From NCBI RefSeq assembly GCF_020622265.1, contig NZ_JACNMQ010000004.1:62001-126000 (forward strand): a stretch of 64,000 nucleotides of DNA, written 5' to 3'. This document shows, in pieces, positions 33,580 to 43,444 of this stretch. Numbering within the stretch: the first letter of the stretch is position 1; each line of letters starts with the position of its first letter. A model generated the notes under the pieces. It saw only the letters and a list, made by a program, of their open reading frames with translations. It was not told the origin of the DNA and searched no databases. This DNA is from Halomonas sp. M20 (GTDB taxonomy: Bacteria > Pseudomonadota > Gammaproteobacteria > Pseudomonadales > Halomonadaceae). Position numbers and translations under genes: made by a program.

Positions 33580-34911
33580 TCAGGCAAAACGTAAAAGTCG
33601 GTAAGGCTCAAGCGACGGTAATGCTCGCGCAGTTGGTTTCGAACTGTTGGCTGTACTCCCTTCGTTTAAGAAACTCCCCACAAGACGGGCCGTGACCGCT
33701 GCCTGGGTCAGCCCGAGATGATGATGACCGAAGGCCAGCCAGAGCCGCTTCCCGGGGCCGACTTGATCGATGACTGGCAGAGAGTCCGGCAGCGAAGGCC
33801 GAAATCCCATCCAGGGCGTTGCACCCTTGCTATCCAGCGGACGACGAAACATCCCCTGGGCAAGACGCTCTAGTTGCCAGGCGCGTTCCATGTTGGGTGC
33901 ACGCTTAAGACCGGCGAACTCCACTGTGCCAGCCAAGCGCAATCCCTTCTCCATCGGCGTCATGATGAAACGACGTTCTAGCGAGGTAACCGCCATGGGT
34001 AAGCGATGTGGCTCCCGAGGCAGCATCAGGTGATAGCCACGCTCGGTATCCAGCGGCACCCGCAACCCGCTCAAGGCTGCAACCAACGGTGCTGAATGAG
34101 CGCCGCATGCCACCAGTACTCGGGACGCCGTAACACTGCCCGTGCTGGTTTCCAAATGAACGCCGTCATCACGGACGCGCCCTGTCTTCACGTCGCCCTG
34201 CACAAACCGAGCCCCGTGCTGCTCGGCGGCGCGAGCCAATGCTTCCACGAGTCGATATGGATTTGTCACATGAGCGGTATCCGGGAAGAACAGCGCTCCC
34301 TGTATGGCCTCGGTAAGCTCAGGAGCCGTTGCCAGCACCTTGTCGCGAGGAAAGCGTTCGACCGGGACGCCTTGGGCCTGCATGCGTTTGGCGACGCCCT
34401 CAAGCTCTTCGGCGGTATCCGGCTTTTCGTGCACCAATAGCGAGCCATCTGTTTTGAGCAGTCGGGCCTGGCCAATGTCGTTCAGAAGGCTTTGCCAAGC
34501 GGCAAGACTGGCTTCATTCAAGGTTCGAAGTCCCGCCGTGGCTCGACGTGCGGGTTCGGCGCGCATGTTCCACATAAGGCGCATGAACCAGGGAGCGGCT
34601 TTAGGTAGATAGCGCCAGTCCAATCGTAGCGGCCCCGTTGAATCCATCAGCATGCCTGGAATACGCCACAGCAGTGAGGCATCGGCGACCGGGAAGACCT
34701 GCTCCGTTGCCATATGGCCGGCATTCCCGAACGATGCACCCATGCCCGGTGATTCGCGATCGATGACCAGCACCTTGCGACCCCGCCTGCTTAGTTCAAG
34801 CGCACAAGCGACACCCACAACCCCTGCTCCGATGACGACGATATCGGCATCGGGTACGGCCTCGTCCCTGTTGGTTGAAGATGCAGCAGATGTAGACGTG
34901 CTAGCAGTCAT
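33580..34911 (-). CDS. FAD-dependent D-amino-acid dehydrogenase, probable D-hydroxyproline dehydrogenase
   Basis: The 443-residue DAO-family flavoprotein has the Rossmann motif VVIGAGVVGVACALELSRRG (about 26-45) and a later GASFGNAGHMAT contact; the C-terminus has GHHHLGLTQAAVTARLVG as in DadA. In the pathway, cis-4-hydroxy-D-proline made by the epimerase is oxidised to 1-pyrroline-4-hydroxy-2-carboxylate. It is a single polypeptide, unlike the multi-subunit LhpBEF enzyme of pseudomonads. It is divergent from the epimerase across a 126-bp intergenic region carrying an AT-rich palindrome. Confidence 0.85.
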   Translation of the reverse strand: MTASTSTSAASSTNRDEAVPDADIVVIGAGVVGVACALELSRRGRKVLVIDRESPGMGASFGNAGHMATEQVFPVADASLLWRIPGMLMDSTGPLRLDWRYLPKAAPWFMRLMWNMRAEPARRATAGLRTLNEASLAAWQSLLNDIGQARLLKTDGSLLVHEKPDTAEELEGVAKRMQAQGVPVERFPRDKVLATAPELTEAIQGALFFPDTAHVTNPYRLVEALARAAEQHGARFVQGDVKTGRVRDDGVHLETSTGSVTASRVLVACGAHSAPLVAALSGLRVPLDTERGYHLMLPREPHRLPMAVTSLERRFIMTPMEKGLRLAGTVEFAGLKRAPNMERAWQLERLAQGMFRRPLDSKGATPWMGFRPSLPDSLPVIDQVGPGKRLWLAFGHHHLGLTQAAVTARLVGSFLNEGSTANSSKPTARALPSLEPYRLLRFA

Positions 34912-34944
34912 GGTCGCGCTCCCGTCATCGCTGAAAACAGTATT

Positions 34945-34965
34945 GATTGTATAAAATATATAATC
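34945..34965. promoter_or_regulatory. AT-rich inverted repeat, candidate operator of the hydroxyproline divergon
   Basis: GATTGTATA and TATATAATC flank AAA, and the arms match at eight of nine positions. It is 34 bp upstream of the dehydrogenase start and 73 bp upstream of the epimerase start, and shares ATTGTATA-N3-TATAT with the GntR promoter at 28772. Confidence 0.6.
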
Positions 34966-35037
34966 TACGCTTTCAAGTATTGAAGACGAAGGTCTAATGC
35001 GACAGGGCCATTAATCAAAACAATCGGAGAACCTGCT

Positions 35038-35973
35038 ATGAAACAGATCAAAATCATTGATTCGCATACTGGCGGAGAGCCAACGCGTCTAGTCCTTGAA
35101 GGGTTTCCAGTGCTGGGGAAAGGCAGCATGCGTGAGCGCTTGGATATCTTGCGCAGTGAGCATGATCATTGGCGCAAAGCCTGCATGCTAGAACCTAGGG
35201 GTCATGATGTTCTGGTTGGCGCGCTGCTCTGCGAGCCGGTTACGCCGGAAGCCGCCTGCGGCATCATTTTCTTTAACAACACTGGCTATTTGGGTATGTG
35301 CGGCCATGGCACTATCGGTGTGGTCGCCTCACTAGCGCACTTGGGCCGCATCAACGCAGGCAAGCATCTAATCGATACCCCGGTTGGCCAAGTGGAAGCG
35401 ACGCTACATGACGACGGTGATGTCAGCTTTCGCAATGTCTTGGCGTATCGCTATCGCCAGAGCGTCCCTCTCGACATCCCCGGGCATGGGCGAATTCACG
35501 GTGATATTGCCTGGGGCGGCAACTGGTTCTTCTTGGTCAGTGATCATGGCCAGCGCATCACCTTCGATAATGTCGAGGCATTGACTGAGTACACGTGGCT
35601 TGTGCGTCAAACGCTGGAAGAGAACAACATCACCGGTAAGGACGGCGGAATAATTGATCATATCGAATTATTTGCCGACGACCCGAGCGCCGATAGCCGG
35701 AACTTCGTACTTTGCCCGGGCAAAGAATATGACCGCTCTCCCTGCGGCACCGGCACCTGTGCCAAATTAGCCTGCCTGGCTGGCGACGAAAAGCTAGCGC
35801 CGAAGCAAACCTGGCGTCAGGCGAGTATCACTGGGAGTGTGTTCGAGGCGCATTACGAGATAGTAGACGACGCTATTCGTCCGTACATACGGGGCCGCGC
35901 TTACTTAAGCGCTGATACAACGCTACTCGTAGATGAGAACGATCCTTTTGCCTGGGGAATTACCGCCTCATGA
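35038..35973 (+). CDS. 4-hydroxyproline 2-epimerase (proline racemase family)
   Basis: The 311-residue enzyme has both catalytic cysteines: C88 in [11 protein letters not shown] and C236 in [10 protein letters not shown]. Two cysteines mark racemases/epimerases; the related trans-3-hydroxyproline dehydratases replace the second one with threonine. The positions coincide with those I recall for characterised bacterial hydroxyproline epimerases. It interconverts trans-4-hydroxy-L-proline and cis-4-hydroxy-D-proline, the entry step for the neighbouring dehydrogenase. GGAG lies just before the ATG. Confidence 0.9.
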   Translation: MKQIKIIDSHTGGEPTRLVLEGFPVLGKGSMRERLDILRSEHDHWRKACMLEPRGHDVLVGALLCEPVTPEAACGIIFFNNTGYLGMCGHGTIGVVASLAHLGRINAGKHLIDTPVGQVEATLHDDGDVSFRNVLAYRYRQSVPLDIPGHGRIHGDIAWGGNWFFLVSDHGQRITFDNVEALTEYTWLVRQTLEENNITGKDGGIIDHIELFADDPSADSRNFVLCPGKEYDRSPCGTGTCAKLACLAGDEKLAPKQTWRQASITGSVFEAHYEIVDDAIRPYIRGRAYLSADTTLLVDENDPFAWGITAS

Positions 35974-36038
35974 GCTTAGCTGTCTTCGGTGGAATACTCC
36001 TTTAAACCTGACGAACCCCCGGAAAACAAGCAGTGTTA

Positions 36039-37796
36039 TCAGAGTGATAGGGATTGAAAGGCGTTGTAGGCACTGATCACCGTCGCCTCCTGAGCGTTAT
36101 GCGCCTTGACGAAGGCGTTTCCAGACAAGGTCTCATCGGGGTATTCGGTTATCAGCATCAGCGGGGTGAGTTGCTGTGCGTCTTCCATCATCAGGTAGGG
36201 GAAACCATTCAAGACCGGAAACGCCAGGTCGCCGGCATGGGTTTCGAACAGCGCGATCTGGGTGGCGTTGAACTCGACCAGCCCGGGCACCTGGGTCAGG
36301 TCCTGGATCACGGCGTCGATCAATGATCTGGCCGCGCCTTCCCAGCCGGGCTGATAGCGCAGAATGAGGAAGAACCCCTTGGGGATCGTCCACATGTCAA
36401 AACCGCGCGGCACATAGCCGTTCAAGGGGCGCGTCCATTCATGTGCCGGGTAGCCATGCAGATTGATATGCAGCCCGGCACCGCTGACGGCGAGTGCCTG
36501 CTCGCGAATGGCATGCTCGAAATGCCCCCCTAGCGATTGGTTCTGCAAGTCATTGCCGAAGGCGGTATAGCGTGCCGCATGGTGCATATGGCGCGGCTGA
36601 GTAGCCACCAGCCGACCTTGCAGCGCATAACCATCCGGGTTCTCCAGCGGTGAGATCACGAAATGTGCTTGGGACTGACGGCTTAGCTGCCGGGCGGCGC
36701 GCAACGCCCCCACGACGCCGGAGGTTTCGTTGGCGTGCTGGCCGGCGCTGATCATCACGGCGCGATCGCTTCCTTTCCGGTAACGAGCCTCCACCGATCT
36801 GCCTGCCCGGGTGGTCGTTTGCAACACCTGCCCCCCGAGCTCGCCCAACAGCTGGGTGATCTGCTCCTCTCCTACCGCCTGCTGGGCGGTTTCCAGTGTC
36901 ACAGCCGAACGCCGAGGCTGAGTTGTATCCAATGGCCGCAAGCTGACGCTCAAATAGGGAACGTCTCCTTGGGTCAGCACTTCCGGCACAATCTGCCCGG
37001 GCTGACTCCTGCGATCCCCTAGCGCCAAGCCGGCATGGCGCTGGAAATACTCCAGAGTGGAGAAATAAAGCTCCTCGTGCAGCGCCTCGGCGAGGCTCAG
37101 ATATTCATCGTCCCACGCCAACTGGCGGTCGCCGCAGGGCAGATGCACGGTGAAGTTGAGTTCTTCGAAATAAGATGGCGCCGCCTGCCAGCGAGTTGAC
37201 GACAGCGCCGTCATGGCGGCCTGGAACAGCGCTTCGTAATCGGTCTCGATGGCCGTTTCGGTCACCTCACCCTGAGGGGAGATCAGCCTCAGCCAGCCAC
37301 AGGGCGAGTATTGCGTTTCCCCGACATGATCCTGGTGATGACGATTCGGCGCCTCTACCGTATACATTTCTCGGCCACTCGAAGTGCGCTGTACCTGAAT
37401 CCCATAGCGTGCCGGGGTGGCAGAGATGGCTTCGACGCTCTCCCAGCGTAGCGTCACGTCTTGCGGCAGCATGGCCGCAAGCGGGTAGGCTTCCAGTAGG
37501 AAGCGTCGGGGCGAATCTTCCAGTAAAGGATATTCGATCACCAGCGATTGCAGCGACTCCCAGGAGAACTCTTCTAGGAAGAAATGCACCAGAGGCTTGT
37601 AGGCGCTGCGCAGTCGCGCGGAAATCCCGGCAGCCTTGAAAGCCGCCTGCGTGGCCCGGCGCTCGGCCTCATCGTCAAACACCCACGCCTCCAACTGATA
37701 GCCCTGGTACGCCGGCGTGGCGTATTCCTCCAGCAGGACCCGAGTGGTGCGTGAAAAGAAACGTTCGAACAACGTGCCGGTCTTGGGGGAGGTCAT
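36039..37796 (-). CDS. M14-family zinc carboxypeptidase
   Basis: The protein has about 585 residues. The C-terminal peptidase domain has the zinc ligands H354/E357 (SAGQHANETSG) and H447 (INLHGYPAHEW), counted from the chosen start, plus SPLENPDGYAL, the substrate-binding region of M14. The N-terminal 330 residues are family-specific. I place the start at 37796 (MTSPKTGTLF), 10 bp after dppC; an in-frame ATG at 37856 would overlap dppC by 50 bp. There is no signal peptide, so it should act in the cytoplasm on peptides brought in by the ABC transporter encoded just upstream. Confidence 0.82.
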   Translation of the reverse strand: MTSPKTGTLFERFFSRTTRVLLEEYATPAYQGYQLEAWVFDDEAERRATQAAFKAAGISARLRSAYKPLVHFFLEEFSWESLQSLVIEYPLLEDSPRRFLLEAYPLAAMLPQDVTLRWESVEAISATPARYGIQVQRTSSGREMYTVEAPNRHHQDHVGETQYSPCGWLRLISPQGEVTETAIETDYEALFQAAMTALSSTRWQAAPSYFEELNFTVHLPCGDRQLAWDDEYLSLAEALHEELYFSTLEYFQRHAGLALGDRRSQPGQIVPEVLTQGDVPYLSVSLRPLDTTQPRRSAVTLETAQQAVGEEQITQLLGELGGQVLQTTTRAGRSVEARYRKGSDRAVMISAGQHANETSGVVGALRAARQLSRQSQAHFVISPLENPDGYALQGRLVATQPRHMHHAARYTAFGNDLQNQSLGGHFEHAIREQALAVSGAGLHINLHGYPAHEWTRPLNGYVPRGFDMWTIPKGFFLILRYQPGWEGAARSLIDAVIQDLTQVPGLVEFNATQIALFETHAGDLAFPVLNGFPYLMMEDAQQLTPLMLITEYPDETLSGNAFVKAHNAQEATVISAYNAFQSLSL

Positions 37797-37806
37797 GGAT
37801 AAGTGC

Positions 37807-38661
37807 TCATAGCGAAGTACGTCCAGTGGGATCAAGGGCATCGCGCAACCAGTCACCGAGCAAATTCAGTCCCAATACGGTCAATAGTATGGCCAAGCCG
37901 GGAAAGACACTGACCCACCACGCTGTTTGCAGGTAGGTGCGCCCTTCCGCCAGCATGCCGCCCCAACTGGGAATCACCGGGTCCACGCCAAGCCCCAGGA
38001 AGGTCAAGCTGCTTTCCAGGAGGATATTGTTGGCCACATTCAGGGTCATCAGGACGATCACCGGACCAATCAGGTTCGGCAGCAAATGCTGAAACAGGAT
38101 GCGAACATCTTTCACCCCGATGGCTTTCGCGGAGAGAATGAACTCCTGATCCCGTAGCGACAGTACCGACCCCCTGACCAAGCGGGCGTACTGCACCCAC
38201 TGAGAAATGATCAGCAGGATGATCATGTTGGTCAACCCCCCGCCGATCACCGCAATGAAGGTGATCGCCAACAGGATGAAGGGGAGCGCGAGCTGCACAT
38301 CGGCAAAGCGCATCACGATGATATCCAGGAAGCCACCATAGTAACCGGAAACCAGGCCCATAATGGTGCCGATGATCACCGCGCCGAGCGCAGAATACAC
38401 CCCCACCTTGAGTGAAATCTCACCGCCCACGACCACCCGGGCAAGCACGTCTCTGCCGAGTGGGTCTGTGCCCAGTGGATAGCCGGGCTCCACCAGGGGT
38501 GGTGTCAAGCGCAGGGACAAATCGAGCGCCGTGCCGCCGCCGGGAAACAACCAGCCCGAAAAGATCACCGCCAGGCCAATGCCCCCGACAAGCAGGACGC
38601 CCAGGATAAACTCGAGATTCTTGAAGCGTTTCAGCTTGTCGGTCTTGATAGCCGTCGTCAT
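37807..38661 (-). CDS. dppC: Peptide ABC transporter permease DppC
   Basis: This 284-residue inner-membrane permease has six helices and an N-terminal OppC-type segment. HPLGTDPLGRDVLARVVVGG appears as GYPLGTDPLGRDVLAR near residue 60, and the ATPase-docking EAA region SAKAIGVKDVRILFQHLLPN lies near 180. It starts two bases after dppB and is followed closely by the M14 peptidase. Together with DppB it forms the channel of a peptide or nickel-type importer; peptides are favoured by the adjacent peptidase. Confidence 0.92.
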   Translation of the reverse strand: MTTAIKTDKLKRFKNLEFILGVLLVGGIGLAVIFSGWLFPGGGTALDLSLRLTPPLVEPGYPLGTDPLGRDVLARVVVGGEISLKVGVYSALGAVIIGTIMGLVSGYYGGFLDIIVMRFADVQLALPFILLAITFIAVIGGGLTNMIILLIISQWVQYARLVRGSVLSLRDQEFILSAKAIGVKDVRILFQHLLPNLIGPVIVLMTLNVANNILLESSLTFLGLGVDPVIPSWGGMLAEGRTYLQTAWWVSVFPGLAILLTVLGLNLLGDWLRDALDPTGRTSL

Positions 38662-38663
38662 GG

Positions 38664-39587
38664 TTATTCCTTGCGCACTCTGGGGTCGACCAGGCCATAA
38701 GCGATATCAACGATGAGGTTGATGGAGATAATCAATAACGAAAGCACGGTGATGACCCCCTGCAAGACCGGATAATCGCGCGCCGCCACTGCTTCGAAGG
38801 CCAGCGTGCCCAAACCCGGCCAGTTAAATACGCGCTCTACCACGACGATGCCGCCCAGCAGCCCGCCGAATTGCAAGCCGAAATAGGTGATCAACGGGAT
38901 GGAGCAGTTACGAAGGGCATGCTTGTAGAGCACCACCGTGTTGGAGAGACCTTTCGCCCGCGTCACCATGATGTACTGCGAGCGCAGCGTATCCAGCATG
39001 GTGGTACGCACGAGACGCACATTGGTGGCGGTAAGAATGATGCCCATGGTGGCGGCCGGCATGATGAAGCTGGCGAATCCTTCCATGCCGCTGGGTGGCA
39101 ACAGATTGAAGGTGATGGAAAACAGCAGCACCAGCATGATGGCCAGCCAGAAATTGGGGAACGAGAGCCCTACCAGGGAAAAGATTCGGATCATCTGATC
39201 CGGCCATTTCCCGCGGGACACCGCCGCCTTGATTCCCAACGGAATCGACACCGCAATGGAGACGAACAACGAGGCAAACGCCAGCGCGAGAGTCGCAGGC
39301 AGGGCGCGGCCGATCAGATCGCTGACCGGTGTCCCCCCCATGAAACTGCGCCCGAAATCCCCTACCAGCAGGCCGCGCAGGAAATCGAGGTATTGCCCCA
39401 GAAAGGATTGATTCAATCCCAAGGCTTCACGAATCTTTTCCAGATCCGCTTCCGTGATACTGCCTGCCCCCTGCGCCAGCATGACTGCGGGGTCACCGGT
39501 CAAGCGGATCGCAAACGACACAATCAAAGTGACCGCAATCACCACGAAGACGGCTTGCAATATTCGATACAAAAGGAACTTTGCCAC
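38664..39587 (-). CDS. dppB: Peptide ABC transporter permease DppB
   Basis: The 307-residue permease has six helices. The usual DppB start FLLYRILQAVFVVIAVTLIV is present, as are the EAA region VTRAKGLSNTVVLYKHALRN near 220 and the C-terminal DIAYGLVDPRVR. It is separated from the binding-protein gene by a strong hairpin (39612-39641), a common device for making less permease than receptor from one transcript. Confidence 0.92.
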   Translation of the reverse strand: MAKFLLYRILQAVFVVIAVTLIVSFAIRLTGDPAVMLAQGAGSITEADLEKIREALGLNQSFLGQYLDFLRGLLVGDFGRSFMGGTPVSDLIGRALPATLALAFASLFVSIAVSIPLGIKAAVSRGKWPDQMIRIFSLVGLSFPNFWLAIMLVLLFSITFNLLPPSGMEGFASFIMPAATMGIILTATNVRLVRTTMLDTLRSQYIMVTRAKGLSNTVVLYKHALRNCSIPLITYFGLQFGGLLGGIVVVERVFNWPGLGTLAFEAVAARDYPVLQGVITVLSLLIISINLIVDIAYGLVDPRVRKE

Positions 39588-39611
39588 AGTAATCCCTTAT
39601 GATTTGGGCCC

Positions 39612-39641
39612 TGCCCGGCCTCTCTCACAAGAGGCCGGGCA
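39612..39641. terminator. Intercistronic hairpin between dppA and dppB
   Basis: TGCCCGGCCTCT and AGAGGCCGGGCA form a perfect 12-bp stem with a six-base loop. No T-run follows on the minus strand, so it is better read as an mRNA stabiliser or partial attenuator than a full terminator. Confidence 0.7.
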
Positions 39642-39650
39642 GCATCTCGG

Positions 39651-41180
39651 TCAGTCGGCGACATCCACGTCGGTCAGACGCATGCGGTTATCCGGAGCCG
39701 GTTCGAAGTTCTGTACCCGATCACGTACGCCATACAGGGCGTTGATGCTGTAGAGCGGCATTTCCAGGGCACGATCCTGGGTATAGCGGGCGATTGCCTG
39801 CAGCAGTTCCTCACGCTCGTCCTGATCGGTGATGCTGCGCTGGGTCTCAAGCATTTCGTCGAGTTTTTCGTCGCTGTCATAAGGGTTCCAGCGTTCGCCG
39901 GTGTGGTACATCAGGTAAGCAGTGTTGTCGAAATCGAACGTCCAGCCGCCCCATTTCTGCTGGAACATCTCCCCGGTACGTCCCGCCGGGATGATGTCAT
40001 TGAGCAGCACATTGGTTTCGTAGGGCTGAATAGAGGCAGTGATGCCCACACCTTGCAGGTAAGAGGCTACCACCTGGGCAACTTCACCGAAGGTGGCGTC
40101 GTTGCCGCGAACATCGATTTGCACTCTGGTGCCCGACTTGAGGCCGGCTTCATCCAGGAGTTGGCGGGCACGCTGCGGATCGTACGGGATCGGCTCCATC
40201 GCGGGATCATTACCGAAGGACTGGGCGCTCTGGAAACTGGCAATCATCTCGCCCTCCCCGGCCAGGATGGAGTCGATGATAGCCTGGCGATCCACGGCCA
40301 TAATCAAGGCTTTGCGCACTTGCTCATCGGTGGTGATGCCGGACTGGGTGTTGAAGCGCAGAGCCTCCACCGTCGGAGAGGGTACGCTAACGACGCTTGC
40401 CCCGTCGTGGTTATTGATCGTCTTGATCATACCGATGGGAATGGTGGGAGGAATGACAATATCCACGCGCCCCGCCTGCAGTTCCGCCACCGCCGTGGCC
40501 GGCTCGGAAATGAACCGATACGTCACCTCATCGAGCTTCGGCGCACCGCCCCAATGCTCTTCGTACGCTTCCAACTGCACGTTCTCGCGCGGATTATATT
40601 CCACCACCTTGAAGGGTCCGGTACCCACCGGATGCGTATTGAAATAGTCGTCGCCCTGCTCTTTTAGATACTTCGGCGGCACGATCATGGCGCCGTAACC
40701 GGCCAGCTTGGTCAATAGTACCGGGTCCGGTTCATTCAGGTGAAAATCGACCGTGTAGTGGTCGATCACTTCCACCCTTTCGATGGCTGTATAGTTGGAG
40801 CGCTGCGGCCCTTGGGCGCCTTCATCGCCCAGTAGACGTTCGAAGGTAAATTTCACCGCCTCAGCATTGAACGCCTCGCCGTTATGAAAGGTGACGCCTT
40901 CGCGCAGGGTGAAACGAATACGCGTGCCATCGTCGAACTCCTCCCACCGTGTGGCAAGGCCAGGCACCAGTTTCAGGTCGGGGCCACGATAGGTCAGGCC
41001 ATCGAAAACGTTGGTTGCCACCGAGGCCCAGTTGACCAGGAAGGTATCGATCGGATCCCAACTGCCCGGGTCCTGGGGCGAGGCGACAGTCAGAGATCCA
41101 GCCTGCGCGGAAACGGAAAGCGCTACACTCAATGCCGTGCCAGCGATCACACTGTTGAATACGGTCTGCGTTCTTTTCAT
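39651..41180 (-). CDS. dppA: Peptide ABC transporter substrate-binding protein DppA
   Basis: The family-5 periplasmic receptor has about 509 residues. The signal peptide is MKRTQTVFNSVIAGTALSVA, cleaved near AQAGSL. GLATRWEEFDDGTRIRFTLR and VTFHNGEAFNAEAVKFTFER are the characteristic SBP_bac_5 region. I use ATG at 41180, preceded by GAGT; an in-frame ATG at 41297 lies before the signal peptide and is improbable. It is located between the fused ATPase gene and the permeases. Confidence 0.92.
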   Translation of the reverse strand: MKRTQTVFNSVIAGTALSVALSVSAQAGSLTVASPQDPGSWDPIDTFLVNWASVATNVFDGLTYRGPDLKLVPGLATRWEEFDDGTRIRFTLREGVTFHNGEAFNAEAVKFTFERLLGDEGAQGPQRSNYTAIERVEVIDHYTVDFHLNEPDPVLLTKLAGYGAMIVPPKYLKEQGDDYFNTHPVGTGPFKVVEYNPRENVQLEAYEEHWGGAPKLDEVTYRFISEPATAVAELQAGRVDIVIPPTIPIGMIKTINNHDGASVVSVPSPTVEALRFNTQSGITTDEQVRKALIMAVDRQAIIDSILAGEGEMIASFQSAQSFGNDPAMEPIPYDPQRARQLLDEAGLKSGTRVQIDVRGNDATFGEVAQVVASYLQGVGITASIQPYETNVLLNDIIPAGRTGEMFQQKWGGWTFDFDNTAYLMYHTGERWNPYDSDEKLDEMLETQRSITDQDEREELLQAIARYTQDRALEMPLYSINALYGVRDRVQNFEPAPDNRMRLTDVDVAD

Positions 41181-41226
41181 GGGGTGTGACTCCTTTTTTG
41201 TAAAGCGAATCTTGTAAAGAGAGCAC

Positions 41227-43098
41227 TCAGGACGCAAGCCGCGCTGCAGCCGCGCTCTTCTCTTCAGGCTCCTCGATCGCAAAATGACCGGCGCCAACGT
41301 TTACCAGCGGTAGATGAACCGGCTCATCGCCCACCTTGCGAATGGGACTGAGAATATCGCCCTGCATCAATGTGCGCTGCCGCCGCTGGGTTGGGTCGGC
41401 CACCGGCACGGCACTCAATAGCTTTCGGGTGTAAGAGTGGTGGGGAGAATCGAAGACCGCCTGACGCTCGCCTAACTCGACGATCTGCCCAAGGTGCAAT
41501 ACCGCGACGCGATGGCTCATCTTCTCCACCACCGCCATGTCATGGCTAATGAACAGATAGGCCAGGCCTTCCTCTTGCTGCAACTCCATCAACAGATAGA
41601 TGATCTGCGCCTGGATCGAGACATCCAGTGCTGACAATGCCTCATCGGCGATGATCAACTTAGGCTTGGACGCCAAGGCGCGGGCAATACAGATGCGTTG
41701 GCGCTGACCGCCGGAAAATTCATGTGGGTAACGCTCGGCCTGATCGGCACTCAGGCCGACACGCTCCAACAACTGATCGACGCGCTGACGAATCGCCTTG
41801 GCGCCGCGCAACAAGCCATGCGTGCGGATGGGCTCGGCAATCGAGAAACCAGCCGTCTTGCGCGGATCCAGAGAGGCAAACGGATCCTGGAAGATATACT
41901 GAACCTCCTGGCGCAGACGCATCTTCTCCGCCCGCGACATCGAGGCCACCGCTTTGCCACCAAAGCGTATCGTGCCGCTGGTACTCGCCTGCAGCTGCTG
42001 AATCGTGCGACCGATCGTCGACTTGCCCGAGCCCGACTCGCCTACGAGCGCCAGGGTTTCACCGGGAAAGATATTGAAACTGACGTTTTCTACCGCATGC
42101 ACGCGATGGCTGACGCCCCCGAGGACCCCCTTGCGAATGTCGAAACGCGTCACCAGATTTTCCACTTCCACGACGGGGGCTTCATCAGTTCTTGCCGTAT
42201 CCTGCGGCCAGCTTTCGCCGAGGGTGCTTGTCGCGTCGCCATCCAGCACGATCAGCGGAACCATGCGCGGCAAGCTTTCACCCTGCATGCTGCCAAGCTT
42301 GGGCACCGCCGCGAGCAATGTCTGAGTATAGGGATGCCGGGGGCGGGCGAATATCTCTTCTACCGGGGCTTCCTCGACCTTTTGGCCATCACGCATGACC
42401 ACCACCTGGTCAGCCATCTCTGCCACCACGCCCATGTCGTGGGTGATGAAGACGATCGCCATGCCCAGCTCCTGCTGTAGATCGCGCATGATGGTGAGAA
42501 TCTGCGCCTGGATAGTCACATCCAGCGCAGTGGTGGGTTCATCCGCTATTAGCACCTTGGGTTTGCATGCCAGGGCCATGGCGATCATCACCCGTTGTCG
42601 CATGCCGCCGGATAATTGGTGAGGATAACGTTTTAACAAGGCCTCGGCATCGGCCAGGCGCACGAGCTTCAGCAGCTTTACCGCTTCGGTCCGAGCCGAG
42701 ACCTGGGTGTGTTTTTCATGCAACAGCAGCACTTCGGTGATCTGATCGCCGATGGTGTAGACAGGATCCAGAGAGGTCATCGGCTCCTGGAAGATCATGG
42801 CGATATCCTTGCCACGAATCTTGCGCATAGCCTTGTCTGAAAGTTGGGTCAGGTCTTGCGTTTGCGAGCCGTCATTGGCGTCATTGTGAAAGAATATCGA
42901 ACCACCGGTGATCTCGGCGTTCAGGTACTCCACCAGGCGCATAATGGCCAAGGAGGTCATCGATTTTCCAGAACCGGACTCACCGACGACCGCTGTAGTC
43001 TTGCCGGGAAAAACATCGAAACTCAGGTCTTTCACGACACAATTAGAGCCGAAATTCACGCTCAAGGAGTGAACCGATAGTAATGGTGTTGTCGTCAC
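41227..43098 (-). CDS. Fused peptide ABC transporter ATPase (DppD-DppF)
   Basis: This 623-residue protein carries two complete nucleotide-binding domains. The first has Walker [12 protein letters not shown] (about 38), signature LSGGMRQR and Walker [13 protein letters not shown]. The second has Walker [13 protein letters not shown] (about 355), signature FSGGQRQR and Walker [13 protein letters not shown], where the usual PTSALD is changed to ALSALD. Each half has an oligopeptide-type C-terminal extension ([30 protein letters not shown]). It energises the DppABC system as a covalent DppD-DppF heterodimer. It is the first gene of the operon. Confidence 0.92.
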   Translation of the reverse strand: MTTTPLLSVHSLSVNFGSNCVVKDLSFDVFPGKTTAVVGESGSGKSMTSLAIMRLVEYLNAEITGGSIFFHNDANDGSQTQDLTQLSDKAMRKIRGKDIAMIFQEPMTSLDPVYTIGDQITEVLLLHEKHTQVSARTEAVKLLKLVRLADAEALLKRYPHQLSGGMRQRVMIAMALACKPKVLIADEPTTALDVTIQAQILTIMRDLQQELGMAIVFITHDMGVVAEMADQVVVMRDGQKVEEAPVEEIFARPRHPYTQTLLAAVPKLGSMQGESLPRMVPLIVLDGDATSTLGESWPQDTARTDEAPVVEVENLVTRFDIRKGVLGGVSHRVHAVENVSFNIFPGETLALVGESGSGKSTIGRTIQQLQASTSGTIRFGGKAVASMSRAEKMRLRQEVQYIFQDPFASLDPRKTAGFSIAEPIRTHGLLRGAKAIRQRVDQLLERVGLSADQAERYPHEFSGGQRQRICIARALASKPKLIIADEALSALDVSIQAQIIYLLMELQQEEGLAYLFISHDMAVVEKMSHRVAVLHLGQIVELGERQAVFDSPHHSYTRKLLSAVPVADPTQRRQRTLMQGDILSPIRKVGDEPVHLPLVNVGAGHFAIEEPEEKSAAAARLAS

Positions 43099-43444
43099 AA
43101 GCTGCCATGCCCCCTGTTTGTCTCAGGCTCGTTATTGATTATGCAATTCCAGAATCAAGTCGGGGCACTCTTACTGCCGTCGTTTCATTGCAACAATCTG
43201 ACCCTTTGACGTAAGACCTTCTGAATGAAACGATAGTTATAGAGCATTCGAGCGCGAACTTTATACCACACAGAGAGCTGAATAGCCGCGTATCGAGAAA
43301 TCACTCGCATCCGCCAAGGCGCACTGCCCTGCGGCTGTTCTTCAGCCAGTAAGCTAGATAACCACACGAAAATGCATGTTGTGTTTCATAATTATCTTAA
43401 GGCACCAAGGATAGATATGAAGCTGCTGGGGCGTCACTGCATGC
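43099..43444. other. Intergenic stretch without a recognised gene
   Basis: The 346 bp upstream of the fused ATPase gene contain an open frame of 60 codons on the minus strand (43185-43367, basic product) that I do not recognise and do not call a gene. No clear terminator hairpin or operator palindrome was seen; the dpp promoter is presumably in the left part. Confidence 0.4.

Noticed and set aside
37797-37856. Upstream start for the M14 peptidase at 37856
   Set aside because: It would overlap dppC by 50 bp; the ATG at 37796 follows the dppC stop directly and keeps the usual operon spacing.
43185-43367. 60-codon basic open frame upstream of the fused peptide ATPase
   Set aside because: No Shine-Dalgarno sequence, no recognised domain and no coupling to neighbours; too short to call a gene.
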